The notes: generated by a model from the sequence alone, not told the origin. Counted from the stretch's first letter, positions 8,247 to 16,903 are shown. The stretch: 39,076 bases of DNA from an uncultured Porphyromonadaceae bacterium (GCA_947175495.1 CAMWNB010000023.1:1-39076); one strand, 5' to 3'. Numbers and translations are program-made.

Positions 8247-9459
8247 CCTTGCGCGGGAAATACTCCAGACGCTGAGCCACAACAAGCTGCGTACGGCGCT
8301 GACCGGCATAGCCGTGGCGTGGGGCATATTCATGCTGATAGTGCTGCTGGGCGCGAGCCGCGGCCTTTACAACGCGACGCAGCGCAACAACGGCGTTGAG
8401 CAGTCGAGCTACGCGAGCGTGTGGGGCGGCTGGACCGGCAAGGCCCACAAGGGCTACAAGGAGGGACGCCGCATCAGCCTCAAAGATGACGACCTGGAGC
8501 CCGTGGAGAAGGACGGCGGCCCGCACATAGCGCGTGCCGACGCCACGATGAGCGTGGACACGGCGCGTGTGAGCACGCAGAAGGATTTTATCTCCGGCGG
8601 CATCTACGGCGCCGGCCCTAACGCGGCGGTGCAGGACCGTGTGAAGGTGAAGTACGGCCGCTTCATCAACGACCGCGACATGGCCGAGAGGCGCAAGGTG
8701 GTGGTGCTGCAGGCCGACCAGGCACGGTTGCTGTTCGGCGACGAGAAGGATGCGGTGGGCAAGCGTGTGGACTGCATGGGTCTGTCGTGGGTGGTCGTGG
8801 GCGTGTACGAGAACGAGTGGCGCCGCACGACGTACGCACCGTTCAACACGGTGATGATGCTTACGGGCAACAAGGGCACCATCGACGAGATGCAGGTGAA
8901 GCTGAAGGACATGGCGACGGAGGCCGACGTGAAGGACGTGAACGCCTCGCTGCGCGGGGTGCTGAGCCAGCGCCACGACTTCGCTGACGACGACCAGGGA
9001 GCGGTGCATGTGTGGAACCGTTTCGAGAACTACCTGGCACAGGGCGTGGCCAACAGGGTGCTGAACGCCGTGGTGTGGATAATAGGTCTGCTGACGCTTC
9101 TCTCGGGCATCGTGGGTGTGAGCAATATAATGTTTGTGAGCGTGCGCGAACGCACGCATGAGATAGGTATCCGGCGCGCCATCGGCGCCAAGCCCCGCAG
9201 CATTCTCGTGCAGGTGCTGGCCGAGAGCGTGGCCATAACTGCGATGTTCGGCTACGTCGGCGTGTTCTTCGGCATCGTGGTGACGGAGATTCTGGACAAG
9301 ACGGTGGGGCAGACCGAATTTCTGTACAACCCGCGCGTAGACATCGGCGTGGCGGTGCAGGTGACGGTGGTGCTCGTGCTGGTAGGGGCTCTCGCGGGCT
9401 TCTTCCCTGCCAAGAAAGCGACAAAAGTGAAACCTGTAGAAGCGCTCAGGGACGAATGA
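8239..9459 (+). CDS. ABC transporter permease, MacB/FtsX type (first of two)
   Basis: This inner-membrane protein of 406 residues has the MacB layout. TM1 lies near residues 20-39 (ALTGIAVAWGIFMLIVLLG), a periplasmic MacB_PCD domain follows at about 45-270, and three TM segments in an FtsX domain run from about residue 274 to the end. The conserved cytoplasmic loop RERTHEIGIRRAIGAKP is present. It overlaps the ATPase gene by 8 bp and the second permease by 4 bp (ATGA at 9456). The two non-identical permeases probably form a heterodimer on an ATPase dimer. The substrate is unknown; relatives export macrolides, peptides or lipids. Confidence 0.92.
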   Translation: MLDLAREILQTLSHNKLRTALTGIAVAWGIFMLIVLLGASRGLYNATQRNNGVEQSSYASVWGGWTGKAHKGYKEGRRISLKDDDLEPVEKDGGPHIARADATMSVDTARVSTQKDFISGGIYGAGPNAAVQDRVKVKYGRFINDRDMAERRKVVVLQADQARLLFGDEKDAVGKRVDCMGLSWVVVGVYENEWRRTTYAPFNTVMMLTGNKGTIDEMQVKLKDMATEADVKDVNASLRGVLSQRHDFADDDQGAVHVWNRFENYLAQGVANRVLNAVVWIIGLLTLLSGIVGVSNIMFVSVRERTHEIGIRRAIGAKPRSILVQVLAESVAITAMFGYVGVFFGIVVTEILDKTVGQTEFLYNPRVDIGVAVQVTVVLVLVGALAGFFPAKKATKVKPVEALRDE

Positions 9460-10709
9460 TACTTGCGATATTTGACACTGACAACTGGCGCGAGATAGGC
9501 GCCACGCTCGCGCGCAACAAGACGCGCACGTTTCTCACGGCCTTCGGCATATTCTGGGGCACGGCCATGCTGGCGATGCTGCACGGCGGCGCTCTGGGTC
9601 TGGCGGGGTTCATGGCCCGCAACTTCGAGGGTTTCGCCACGAACATGGGCGCTGTGATTCCGAGCACCACGTCGATGCCCTACAAGGGTTTCAACAAGGG
9701 CATGTGGTGGAGCATAACGGTGGAGGACATCGACCGTGCCAAACGGATGAGCGCGAAGATGGACCTTGTGAGCCCGCTGATATCGCGCGGGGGTACGGCT
9801 GCCTACGGCACGAAGTCGACGAGCGCCAACATGAACGGGTGCGGTCCCGACTTCTGGAAGATACAGCAGGTGAACGTGCATGCCGGCCGTGTGCTCAACG
9901 AGGGCGATGAGCGGCAGAACGCGAAGGTGGCGGTGATAGGCCGCAACGTGAGCGACGAGCTGTTCGGCCCCGACCCGCAGCAGGCATTGGGCAAGTATGT
10001 GAACGTGAACGGGTTGTACTACAAGTGTGTGGGCGTGGCATCTCAGAAAGGCGAGGCCACGATACAGAGCAGGGTGGACAATGCCGTGTATGTGCCGCTC
10101 GGACCTATGCGCACGGCATTCAACATGGGCAACAAGGTGGATTTCTTTGTGTTCACCGCCAAGGACGGCTACAAGCCGAAGGATGTGCTGCCTTCGATAC
10201 GCCGCGCGATATGCGCCGGGCATCCGATTCATCCCGAAGACGAGAAGGCTTTCTGGGTGATGGATGTGAGCGAGATGTTCGATGTTGTGAACACGATGTT
10301 CACCGGCATCGACCTGCTGGCGCTTCTTGTGGGCGCGGGCACGCTGATAGCGGGCATCATAGGCGTCGGCAACATCATGTGGATAATAGTGCGCGAGCGC
10401 ACCCGCGAGATAGGCATCCGTCGCGCCATCGGCGCCAAGCCCCGGGATATAATCGTGCAGATATTGTCGGAAAGCATGGTGCTGACGACGATTGCCGGCA
10501 AGGCGGGCATCTGTTTTGCGTGTGCGGTGCTGCATGGCGCCGACGCGCTGACGGCTGTGCCGGGGCATGCCGCCGCGGGTTTCCAGCTGGGTTTCGGCAC
10601 TGCGGTGGTGATACTGGCGGTGTTCCTTGTTCTCGGCACGGCCGCGGGTCTCATCCCGTCGATAAAGGCCATGAAGATAAAGCCGGTGGAGGCGATGAAG
10701 GATAAGTAG
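9456..10709 (+). CDS. ABC transporter permease, MacB/FtsX type (second of two)
   Basis: The 417-residue protein has the same layout as the upstream permease: one N-terminal TM (about 20-45, beginning FLTAFGIFWGTAMLAML), a large periplasmic domain, and three C-terminal TM helices with the FtsX loop RERTREIGIRRAIGAKP. It ends MKIKPVEAMKDK, parallel to VKPVEALRDE in its partner. This shows the two genes are paralogues that arose by duplication. It starts within the last codons of the first permease (4-bp ATGA overlap). A 79-bp gap then leads to the adaptor gene, with no terminator in it. Confidence 0.92.
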   Translation: MILAIFDTDNWREIGATLARNKTRTFLTAFGIFWGTAMLAMLHGGALGLAGFMARNFEGFATNMGAVIPSTTSMPYKGFNKGMWWSITVEDIDRAKRMSAKMDLVSPLISRGGTAAYGTKSTSANMNGCGPDFWKIQQVNVHAGRVLNEGDERQNAKVAVIGRNVSDELFGPDPQQALGKYVNVNGLYYKCVGVASQKGEATIQSRVDNAVYVPLGPMRTAFNMGNKVDFFVFTAKDGYKPKDVLPSIRRAICAGHPIHPEDEKAFWVMDVSEMFDVVNTMFTGIDLLALLVGAGTLIAGIIGVGNIMWIIVRERTREIGIRRAIGAKPRDIIVQILSESMVLTTIAGKAGICFACAVLHGADALTAVPGHAAAGFQLGFGTAVVILAVFLVLGTAAGLIPSIKAMKIKPVEAMKDK

Positions 10710-10788
10710 GGCATCCGGCCCGGATAGCGGCGGGATTGGCCCGGAGTTTTGAGTACGATAATATAAACAACAACATATCTAATTGAAG

Positions 10789-11883
10789 ATGAAGAAGATA
10801 TTTAAGATTGTGATGTGGACGTTAGTGGCCGTGATTTTTGCGGGGACGTTCGTGTATCTTTACATGAACTCGCGTCCGAAGGAGGAGCGCTACGCTACGG
10901 TGCAGCCGACGCGCGGCGACATCGAGCGGACTACCGTGCTGACCGGCACCATAGAACCGCGCGATGAAATCGAGATAAAGCCGCAGATTTCGGGCATTAT
11001 CTCGGAGGTGCTCGTGGAGGCCGGCGACCTGGTGAACGAGGGTGATGTGATAGCCCGCATCAAGGTGATACCGGAGGCTGCACAGCTGTCGAGCGCGCAG
11101 AACCGCGTGGATGTGGCCAACGTGGCCCTGGACGATGCGCAGGCGAAGTATGAGCGCGCGAAGATGCTGTATGACAAGAAGGTGATCGCGCGCGAGGAAT
11201 ATGAGACGGCGGAAGCCACCTGGCTTAAGGCGCAGAAAGAGGTGAGCGGCGCCCGGGACGCGCTGCGCATCGTGCGCGAGGGTGTGTCGGAGCTGAATGC
11301 CAAGGAGAGCAACACGATGGTGCGCGCCACGATAACGGGTCTGGTGCTCGATGTGCCGGTGAAGGTGGGCAGCTCGGTGATTCAGAGCAACACGTTCAAC
11401 GACGGCACCACTATAGCGACGCTCGCCGACATGAACAAGCTCATCTTCAAGGGCAACGTGGACGAAACCGAGGTGGGACAGCTCGCCGTGGGGATGCCCA
11501 TGACGATTGCTATCGGCGCGATGCCGGATGTGTCGCCGTCGGCGGTGATAGAGTTCATCTCGCCTAAGGGCACGAGTTCCAACGGGGCCAACACGTTTGA
11601 GATAAAGGCTGCGCTGAGCGACCTGCCCGAGAGCGGCCTGCGCGCGGGCTACTCGGCCAACGCCACTGTGTCGCTGCGCAGGGTGAAGGACGTGATGATG
11701 GTGCCGGAGAGCGTGGTGGAATATGCCGGCGACAGTACTTTCGTGTACTGCCTGGGCGACACCGTGCCGACGCAGCAGTGGAAGCGCACGGCTGTGAAGA
11801 CGGGCCTGGGCGACGGCATAAACCTGGAGATTGTGAACGGAATAGACTCTACGGCCACGCTGCGTGGCGATAAAATCCAGTAA
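10789..11883 (+). CDS. Periplasmic adaptor (membrane fusion) protein, MacA/HlyD type
   Basis: The 364-residue protein has an N-terminal membrane anchor (MKKIFKIVMWTLVAVIFAG), then barrel and lipoyl half-motifs (IEIKPQISGIISEVLVEAGD). A coiled-coil hairpin (about residues 85-170) is followed by the second lipoyl half and a beta-barrel region. It should link the MacB-like permease pair to the TolC-like protein encoded 6 bp downstream. The frame can be read from a TTG at 10783, but the ATG at 10789 gives the natural start MKKIFK. Placing the adaptor after the permeases, not before them, differs from the E. coli macAB order. Confidence 0.9.
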   Translation: MKKIFKIVMWTLVAVIFAGTFVYLYMNSRPKEERYATVQPTRGDIERTTVLTGTIEPRDEIEIKPQISGIISEVLVEAGDLVNEGDVIARIKVIPEAAQLSSAQNRVDVANVALDDAQAKYERAKMLYDKKVIAREEYETAEATWLKAQKEVSGARDALRIVREGVSELNAKESNTMVRATITGLVLDVPVKVGSSVIQSNTFNDGTTIATLADMNKLIFKGNVDETEVGQLAVGMPMTIAIGAMPDVSPSAVIEFISPKGTSSNGANTFEIKAALSDLPESGLRAGYSANATVSLRRVKDVMMVPESVVEYAGDSTFVYCLGDTVPTQQWKRTAVKTGLGDGINLEIVNGIDSTATLRGDKIQ

Positions 11884-11889
11884 ACGGCG

Positions 11890-13185
11890 ATGAAAAAGAT
11901 GATTATGGCGGCGGCGCTGGCAGGGGTCGCGCTGACGGCCGGGGCCGGGCCGTGGAGCCTCGACAGCTGCATAAGCTATGCTCACGAGCGCAACATATCG
12001 GTGCGTCAGCGTGCGGTGGACTGTCTCAATGCCGAGTATGGCGTGACGGAGGCCAAGGACCGCTTTCTGCCGCAGGTGGCAGGCGGCGCGTCGCAGAATT
12101 TCTCATTCGGCCGCGGACTGACGGGTGACAATACCTACGCGAACCGCAATACGCAGAGTTTCGGTGTGAACGTGGGCATGAGCATGCCTGTTTTCCAGGG
12201 CCTGGCGGGCGTGCGCCGCGTGGCTTATGCCAAGGCCAACCTGCAGGCCATCGTGGAGCAGTTCGAGGCAACGAAGGACGATGTGACGCTGAACGTGATA
12301 TCGCAGTATCTGCAGGTGCTGTACTGCAAGGAGATGGTGGATGTGGCGGCCGACCAGGCGTCGTTGTCGCGCACGGAGCTGGAGCGGCGGCGCGAGCTGT
12401 GCGCGGCGGGCAAGATCGCCGAGCTGGATGTGCTTGAGGCCGAGGCGCAGCTGGCCCGCGACGAGCTGACGCTGGTGAACGCCGAGAACGACCGCGATCT
12501 GGCGGTCGTGGGCATGGAACGGCTGCTGCAGCTTGAGGCCGGAACGGACTTTGACGTGGAGCCGCTGCAGGAAGATGCGCTGCCGCTTCCGACAGTGGAC
12601 GAGGTGTATGCCAACGCGCTGTCGCTGAACCACGGCATACGGGCTGCGGAGCTGAACGTGAAGGCTGCGGAGAGCAATGTGTCGCTGTCGCGCACGGGCT
12701 ATATGCCCACGCTGAGCATGAACGCGGGGCTGAGCACGAACTACTACAAGGTGTCGGGTATTCCGGGAGCTGCGTTCGGGAGCCAGATGCGCGAGAATTT
12801 CAGCAAGAGCATCGGACTGACGCTCAGTGTGCCGATATTCGATGCTTTCGGGACGCGCAACAGCGTGCGCCGTGCAAAGGCGTCGCAGATAAGCGCCGAG
12901 CTGCAGCTGGACGACGCTCGCTCGCAGCTGTACCAGAACATCCGGCAGGCGCACAGCCAGGCTGTGGCCGCGCGCCGCAAGGCGGCGAGCGGCGAGGTGG
13001 CGGCTCGTTCGAGCCGTGCAGCTCTGGAGGCCATGCAGGAGAAGTATAACTATGGCCGGGCCAATGCCACTGAGTTCGAGCAGGCCAAGAGCGCATGGTT
13101 CCGCGCGTGCTCGGAGCTTGTGCAGGCGCGCTACGAGAGTGTGCTGCGGGCACGGATTGTGGATTTCTATAACTCGGGTCGCTGA
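11890..13185 (+). CDS. TolC-family outer-membrane efflux protein
   Basis: The 431-residue protein has a signal peptide (about 1-20, ...GVALTAGAGPW) and the duplicated OEP fold of TolC proteins. Each half has long helical stretches rich in Ala, Glu and Arg (for example around LSRTELERRRELCAAGKIAELDV, cut here to family-typical positions 155-180) and beta-strand segments. The motif QRAVDCLNAEYGVTEAKDRF near residue 40 is typical of TolC N-terminal helices. It completes a tripartite exporter with the adaptor 6 bp upstream and the two permeases. The gene ends 27 bp before a long bidirectional terminator. Confidence 0.9.
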   Translation: MKKMIMAAALAGVALTAGAGPWSLDSCISYAHERNISVRQRAVDCLNAEYGVTEAKDRFLPQVAGGASQNFSFGRGLTGDNTYANRNTQSFGVNVGMSMPVFQGLAGVRRVAYAKANLQAIVEQFEATKDDVTLNVISQYLQVLYCKEMVDVAADQASLSRTELERRRELCAAGKIAELDVLEAEAQLARDELTLVNAENDRDLAVVGMERLLQLEAGTDFDVEPLQEDALPLPTVDEVYANALSLNHGIRAAELNVKAAESNVSLSRTGYMPTLSMNAGLSTNYYKVSGIPGAAFGSQMRENFSKSIGLTLSVPIFDAFGTRNSVRRAKASQISAELQLDDARSQLYQNIRQAHSQAVAARRKAASGEVAARSSRAALEAMQEKYNYGRANATEFEQAKSAWFRACSELVQARYESVLRARIVDFYNSGR

Positions 13186-13212
13186 AAATAAAGGCGAATA
13201 TAGCCAGTAATT

Positions 13213-13256
13213 AAGGTCCATAACGAAGCAGACTTTTCAGCTTCGTTATGGACCTT
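13213..13256. terminator. Bidirectional intrinsic terminator between the exporter and the cinA operon
   Basis: A perfect 17-bp inverted repeat (aaggtccataacgaagc at 13213-13229 and its complement at 13240-13256) surrounds a 10-nt loop. On the plus strand it is followed by tttcta, and on the minus strand by ttaatta. It lies between the convergent tolC and cinA ends and can stop transcription from either side. Confidence 0.85.
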
Positions 13257-13272
13257 TCTATTTCGGAACCCG

Positions 13273-13326
13273 ACTGAAACTCCGTCAAGATGCTGCCGGG
13301 CTTTGAAGCCCGCGCCGCGTTTCAGT
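13273..13326 (-). other. Nested stem structure overlapping the cinA stop codon
   Basis: An outer 8-bp perfect inverted repeat (actgaaac 13273-13280, gtttcagt 13319-13326) encloses an inner hairpin cgggct-ttga-agcccg. In the minus-strand transcript the outer stem includes the cinA stop codon (13322-13324). No T-run follows, so it is probably a 3'-end stabilising structure ahead of the terminator at 13213-13256. Functional relevance is a guess. Confidence 0.35.
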
Positions 13327-14560
13327 GTGCTACCTGGCCGGAGAGGAGGAGGAGGGCTTCGGTGGCGGCGCGGTCGATGACGCGGGCGCGATTGCCCGGC
13401 AGGCGGAGCAGGCGGGAGACGGTGGCTGAGGGGGTGGCGCAGGCTATCCACACGGTGCCGACGGGCTTGTCGGGTGTGGCTCCGCCGGGACCGGCGATGC
13501 CGCTTGTGGCTATGGCGCAGTCGCATCCGAGGGCTCGGCGCGCTCCGTCGGCCATCTGCTCGACAACCTCGCGGGAGACAGCTCCGCAGGCGTCGAGGGT
13601 GGCGTTGTCGACTCCAAGGAGGCCTGTCTTGACGCTGTTGGCGTAGCTGACTACCGAGCCGAGGAACACATCGGAGCAGCCGGCTATGGCAGTGATGCGC
13701 TGCGCTATGGTGCCTCCGGTGCAGCTTTCGGCTGTGCCGAGGGTGTAGGCGTGGCGGCGGCAGTAGTCGAGGGCTATCTCGGCGGCTGTGGCGTCGCCTT
13801 CGTAGCGCAGTTCGGGACCGATGATGGCTTTTGCGCTGTCGATTTGGCGCTGCATTTCGGCGTCGAGGACTTCGGCGTCGACGCCGCGGCCGTCGAGACG
13901 CAGGCGTATGAGGCCCGGCGCGGGGAGGTAGGCCAGGTGCATGTGGGGAGGCAGCGCGCTTTCCCAGGGCGCGAGGCGTCCGGCGAGTGCCGACTCGCTG
14001 ATGCCGCCTACCATGAGGCAGCGGTGGCGCAGGACGGTGTCGGAATGGAAGCGGCGTGCGACGCACGCTGCAACCTCGGGAAGCATGCCTTCTGTTTCGA
14101 AAGGCACTCCCGGCATGGAGATGACGACGCGGCCGTCGCGCTCGAACCACATGACGGGCGCCGTGCCGAAGCGGTTCTGGATGACGCGGCATGATGCGGG
14201 CACGTCGGCCTGGGCGGCTGTGAGCTCGTTCATGGCGAGTCCGCGGAGGGCGAATACGCGCTCTATGTTGGCGGTGACTTCGGGGTCGCGGCGCATGGGG
14301 CCTCCGAAGATTTCGGCAAGGGTGTGCTTGGTGATGTCGTCCTTGGTGGGGCCGAGGCCTCCGGTGCAGACAACGAGGTGTGCCTCCGAGAGGGCTGCTG
14401 TGACTGCATGGCGGATGGCAGCGGCGTCGTCGGGGACGGTGCGGACGCCGGCGATGTCCCATCCGAGCGGGCCGAAGGTGCGCGCGATGGCTCCGGAGTT
14501 GGTGTCGGTGACTTGTCCGATGAGGATTTCGTCGCCGATGATGATGATGGAGAGTTTCAT
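13322..14560 (-). CDS. cinA: CinA-family protein (nicotinamide-nucleotide amidohydrolase / competence-damage type)
   Basis: The full-length 412-residue protein has two domains. The N-terminal MoCF-like (COG1058) domain opens with IIIIGDEILIGQVTDTNS and contains VVCTGGLGPTKDD (about 63-75). The C-terminal CinA amidohydrolase domain (about 250-412) carries GTAESCTGG with S279 as the likely nucleophile region, and SGIAGPGG. Members deamidate nicotinamide mononucleotide in pyridine-nucleotide recycling, and the N-terminal domain can have ADP-ribose pyrophosphatase activity. Its start overlaps the tsaD stop by 4 bp (ATGA at 14557-14560), so translation is likely coupled. Confidence 0.95.
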   Translation of the reverse strand: MKLSIIIIGDEILIGQVTDTNSGAIARTFGPLGWDIAGVRTVPDDAAAIRHAVTAALSEAHLVVCTGGLGPTKDDITKHTLAEIFGGPMRRDPEVTANIERVFALRGLAMNELTAAQADVPASCRVIQNRFGTAPVMWFERDGRVVISMPGVPFETEGMLPEVAACVARRFHSDTVLRHRCLMVGGISESALAGRLAPWESALPPHMHLAYLPAPGLIRLRLDGRGVDAEVLDAEMQRQIDSAKAIIGPELRYEGDATAAEIALDYCRRHAYTLGTAESCTGGTIAQRITAIAGCSDVFLGSVVSYANSVKTGLLGVDNATLDACGAVSREVVEQMADGARRALGCDCAIATSGIAGPGGATPDKPVGTVWIACATPSATVSRLLRLPGNRARVIDRAATEALLLLSGQVAH

Positions 14561-15585
14561 ACGGTGACTCTTGCGAAGGGCACGGCGTCGTAGGGACAGA
14601 AGATGCCGTCGAGGTACTTGAAGTAGCCTGCGATGGCTACCATGGCGGCGTTGTCGGTGGTGAACGCGCGCTCGGGTATGAATGCGTCGAGGCCGTGGCG
14701 CGCGCAGTAGTCGGCGACAGCCGCGCGCACTCCGCTGTTGGCGGAAACGCCTCCGCCTATGGCTATGGTGCGCACGCCGGTGGCTTTTACGGCTTTGTCG
14801 AGCTTGTCGATGAGGATGTCGATGATGGTGGCCTGCAGGGATGCGGCCAGATGGGCCTTGTTCTTTTCTATGAAACCGGGGTCGTCGGCGACGGCGTCGC
14901 GGAGGGTGTAGAGGAATGATGTCTTGAGGCCGCTGAAGCTGTAGTCAAGTCCGGGGATGCGCGGCTTTGCGAAGCGGAACCGCTTAGGGTCGCCCTCGGC
15001 GGCGAGGCGGTCGATGTGCGGGCCTCCCGGGTAGGGCAGTCCCATGACTTTCGCGCACTTGTCGAAGGCTTCGCCTGCGGCATCGTCGATGGTCTGGCCG
15101 AGCACCTGCATGTCGTTGTAGCCGCGCACGAGGATGAGCTGGGAGTTGCCTCCGGAGACGAGCATGCAGAGGAAAGGGAATTCGGGGACGCGGTCGGCGG
15201 GGTCGCGGCGCACGAAGTGGCTGAGTACGTGGCCGTGGAGGTGGTTGACGTCGACCATCGGCACATGGAGGCCGAGAGAGAGGCCCTTGGCGAAACTGGT
15301 GCCGACGAGCAGCGAGCCGAGCAGGCCGGGGCCACGCGTGAAGGCGATGGCCGAGATGTCGTGCTTGTCGACTCCTGCGCGGCGCAGGGCCGTGTCGACC
15401 ACGGGCACGATGTTCTGCTGATGGGCGCGCGAGGCGAGTTCGGGGACTACGCCTCCGTACTCCTCGTGCACTTTCTGCGAAGCTATGACGTTGCTGAGCA
15501 GGATACCGTCGCGGATGACTGCGGCGGATGTGTCGTCGCACGACGACTCGATGCCCAGGATTACTACGGGTTTTGTTTCAGACAT
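14557..15585 (-). CDS. tsaD: tRNA N6-adenosine threonylcarbamoyltransferase TsaD
   Basis: This 342-residue protein matches the usual TsaD length. It begins ILGIESSCDDTSAAV, has the metal ligands H115 and H119 in NHLHGH, and keeps the ASKHA-type segments GGGVSANSGVR and FTTDNAAM near the C-terminus. TsaD, with TsaB and TsaE, transfers the threonylcarbamoyl group to A37 of ANN-decoding tRNAs in the cytoplasm. It is essential in many bacteria. The gene overlaps cinA downstream by 4 bp and follows the barrel-protein gene by 7 bp, so the three probably form one operon from the promoter at 16146-16153. Confidence 0.97.
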   Translation of the reverse strand: MSETKPVVILGIESSCDDTSAAVIRDGILLSNVIASQKVHEEYGGVVPELASRAHQQNIVPVVDTALRRAGVDKHDISAIAFTRGPGLLGSLLVGTSFAKGLSLGLHVPMVDVNHLHGHVLSHFVRRDPADRVPEFPFLCMLVSGGNSQLILVRGYNDMQVLGQTIDDAAGEAFDKCAKVMGLPYPGGPHIDRLAAEGDPKRFRFAKPRIPGLDYSFSGLKTSFLYTLRDAVADDPGFIEKNKAHLAASLQATIIDILIDKLDKAVKATGVRTIAIGGGVSANSGVRAAVADYCARHGLDAFIPERAFTTDNAAMVAIAGYFKYLDGIFCPYDAVPFARVTV

Positions 15586-15592
15586 ACGGGAA

Positions 15593-16123
15593 TCAGAAAA
15601 TGTAGCACACCATTGCGGCGACGTATGCGCCGGAGTAGCTTTTGATGAGCGTGTATTTTGCCTCGATGCCGCACTTGAGGGTTTTTGAGCACCTCAGCTC
15701 GAATCCGGCTCCGAGGTTGAGGCCGAAGCGGCTGGAGCGGGTGGTGATGTCGTCGTCGGCGTCGAAGAGCTCGCGTGGCAGGGTGCGGTTCCAGGATGAG
15801 TAGTTGAGGCCTGCGAGGGGATAGAGCGCAGCTTTTTCGCCGGTGAAGGTGAATGGTGTGTGAAAGTTGAAGTCGATGGTGAAAGCATCCATGTTGCGGT
15901 GCTTGAACACGCATCCGATTTCCGGGGCGACGCGCAGGTGGCTTGAGAAGCTGTAGTGGAACACGAGGCCTGCGGATGCGGAAGTGTTTTTGTCGACGTA
16001 GCCTATTTTTGGGCCGATGCTTTTCTCGCCTCGTTCGAACTGTGCGTTGGCAGACAGCGGTGTGAGCATGAGAATGGCGAAAAGGATGGCCGCAACGGCG
16101 GGAAAGAATGTGGGACGCTTCAT
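15593..16123 (-). CDS. Small outer-membrane beta-barrel protein
   Basis: The 176-residue protein has a strong signal peptide (MKRPTFFPAVAAILFAILML..., cleavage near SANAQ at about residue 28). Alternating hydrophobic and polar strands follow, and the protein ends in an aromatic residue (VCYIF), as outer-membrane barrels do. The size suits an 8-strand barrel of the OmpA/OmpX/PorT-like class. The function is not known. It is the first gene of the operon with tsaD and cinA, an unusual pairing of an envelope protein with a tRNA-modification gene. It is divergent from another barrel gene at 16225. Confidence 0.8.
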   Translation of the reverse strand: MKRPTFFPAVAAILFAILMLTPLSANAQFERGEKSIGPKIGYVDKNTSASAGLVFHYSFSSHLRVAPEIGCVFKHRNMDAFTIDFNFHTPFTFTGEKAALYPLAGLNYSSWNRTLPRELFDADDDITTRSSRFGLNLGAGFELRCSKTLKCGIEAKYTLIKSYSGAYVAAMVCYIF

Positions 16124-16145
16124 TGTTTTGTCATTTTTCAGAATG

Positions 16146-16153
16146 CAAAAATA
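16146..16153 (-). promoter_or_regulatory. Candidate Bacteroidetes -7 box for the barrel-tsaD-cinA operon
   Basis: On the minus strand this reads TATTTTTG, a full match to TAnnTTTG, 22 nt before the ATG at 16123. No good TTTG is seen at the -33 position. Confidence 0.5.
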
Positions 16154-16196
16154 CGAAAAAAAACTCAGCGTGTGCGTGTCTTTGCAAATCTTTCAT

Positions 16197-16204
16197 TAAC
16201 TTTG
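16197..16204 (+). promoter_or_regulatory. Candidate Bacteroidetes -7 box for the PorT-like gene
   Basis: The plus strand reads TAACTTTG, a full match to TAnnTTTG, 20 nt before the ATG at 16225. A TTTG at 16181-16184 is only 12 nt upstream, too close for the -33 element; the expected -33 region holds a weak tgtg. Confidence 0.55.
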
Positions 16205-16224
16205 TGGCTCAAAAGACACGTTAA

Positions 16225-16842
16225 ATGAAAAGAATCAGCGCTCTTATAGCCGTAATATGCCTCTGCGCCGCCGGCGCGATGGCCCAGTTTCGAGCTGCCG
16301 GCGTGGCCGGCGTAAATGTCAATTCTCTGAGTTTCAGCCAGGATCTGGTGCCTGTGGACAATGCCGTGGGCTTTCATGCCGGTGTTTTAGGAGAGCTGAT
16401 GTTTCCGGGCATAGGTTTCGGCCTGGACCTGGGTCTGCTTTACAACCAGGCCGGCGCGAAAGTGGACCTCGGCAGCAAGGAGGTGTGGTCGAGTCTCGGC
16501 TACGGCAATGAGCGTTCGTATCTGCATTATGTGCAGATTCCGCTGCACCTGCGCTTCAAGTGGACTCGCATGAGCGGTCTGGAGGAGTATGTGGCTCCTT
16601 TTGCGTACGGCGGTCCGGAGCTGAACATCCTTGTGGCTCACAACAAGTGCAAGGCTTATGACTATTCGGGCGCGGAAATCGGTCTGACGGCCGGCCTGGG
16701 TGTGGAGGTGATGCGCGACTGGCAGGTGTCGGCATCGTACACCTGGGGTATGACCAACGCGCTTGAGACGAAGCTGCTGGACGGCTTTGGCGCGCGCAAC
16801 CGACAGTGGACCGTGCGTGTGGCCTATTTCTTCAAGCATTAG
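16225..16842 (+). CDS. PorT-family outer-membrane beta-barrel protein
   Basis: The protein has 205 residues. A signal peptide (about 1-20, ...AAGAMAQFRAAGV) is followed by a beta-barrel with repeated amphipathic strands: GFGLDLGLLYNQ, YVQIPLHLRFKW, LTAGLGVEVM and WTVRVAYFFKH, the last with a terminal aromatic. The segment YLHYVQIPLHLRFKW is typical of the PorT (porT/outer membrane beta-barrel, Pfam 13568-like) class that is abundant in Bacteroidetes. Its specific role is unknown. It is monocistronic: divergent promoter boxes lie upstream and a bidirectional terminator lies 32 bp downstream. Confidence 0.85.
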   Translation: MKRISALIAVICLCAAGAMAQFRAAGVAGVNVNSLSFSQDLVPVDNAVGFHAGVLGELMFPGIGFGLDLGLLYNQAGAKVDLGSKEVWSSLGYGNERSYLHYVQIPLHLRFKWTRMSGLEEYVAPFAYGGPELNILVAHNKCKAYDYSGAEIGLTAGLGVEVMRDWQVSASYTWGMTNALETKLLDGFGARNRQWTVRVAYFFKH

Positions 16843-16874
16843 GCCCCGGCGTCTGGAAGGCGTACAGGATACGG

Positions 16875-16903
16875 GAAAAGCGTCGCATGGTGCGGCGCTT
16901 TTC
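16875..16903. terminator. Bidirectional intrinsic terminator between the PorT-like gene and fluC
   Basis: A 12-bp stem (gaaaagcgtcgc paired with gcggcgcttttc, one G-U pair) has a 5-nt loop. It is flanked by A-run and T-run edges on both strands. It separates the convergent ends of the PorT-like gene (16842) and fluC (16933). Confidence 0.85.

Noticed and set aside
13167-14462. Long minus-strand open frame (431 codons) over cinA
   Set aside because: Same Arg/Pro/His-rich composition, overlaps cinA out of frame, and runs through the terminator at 13213-13256.
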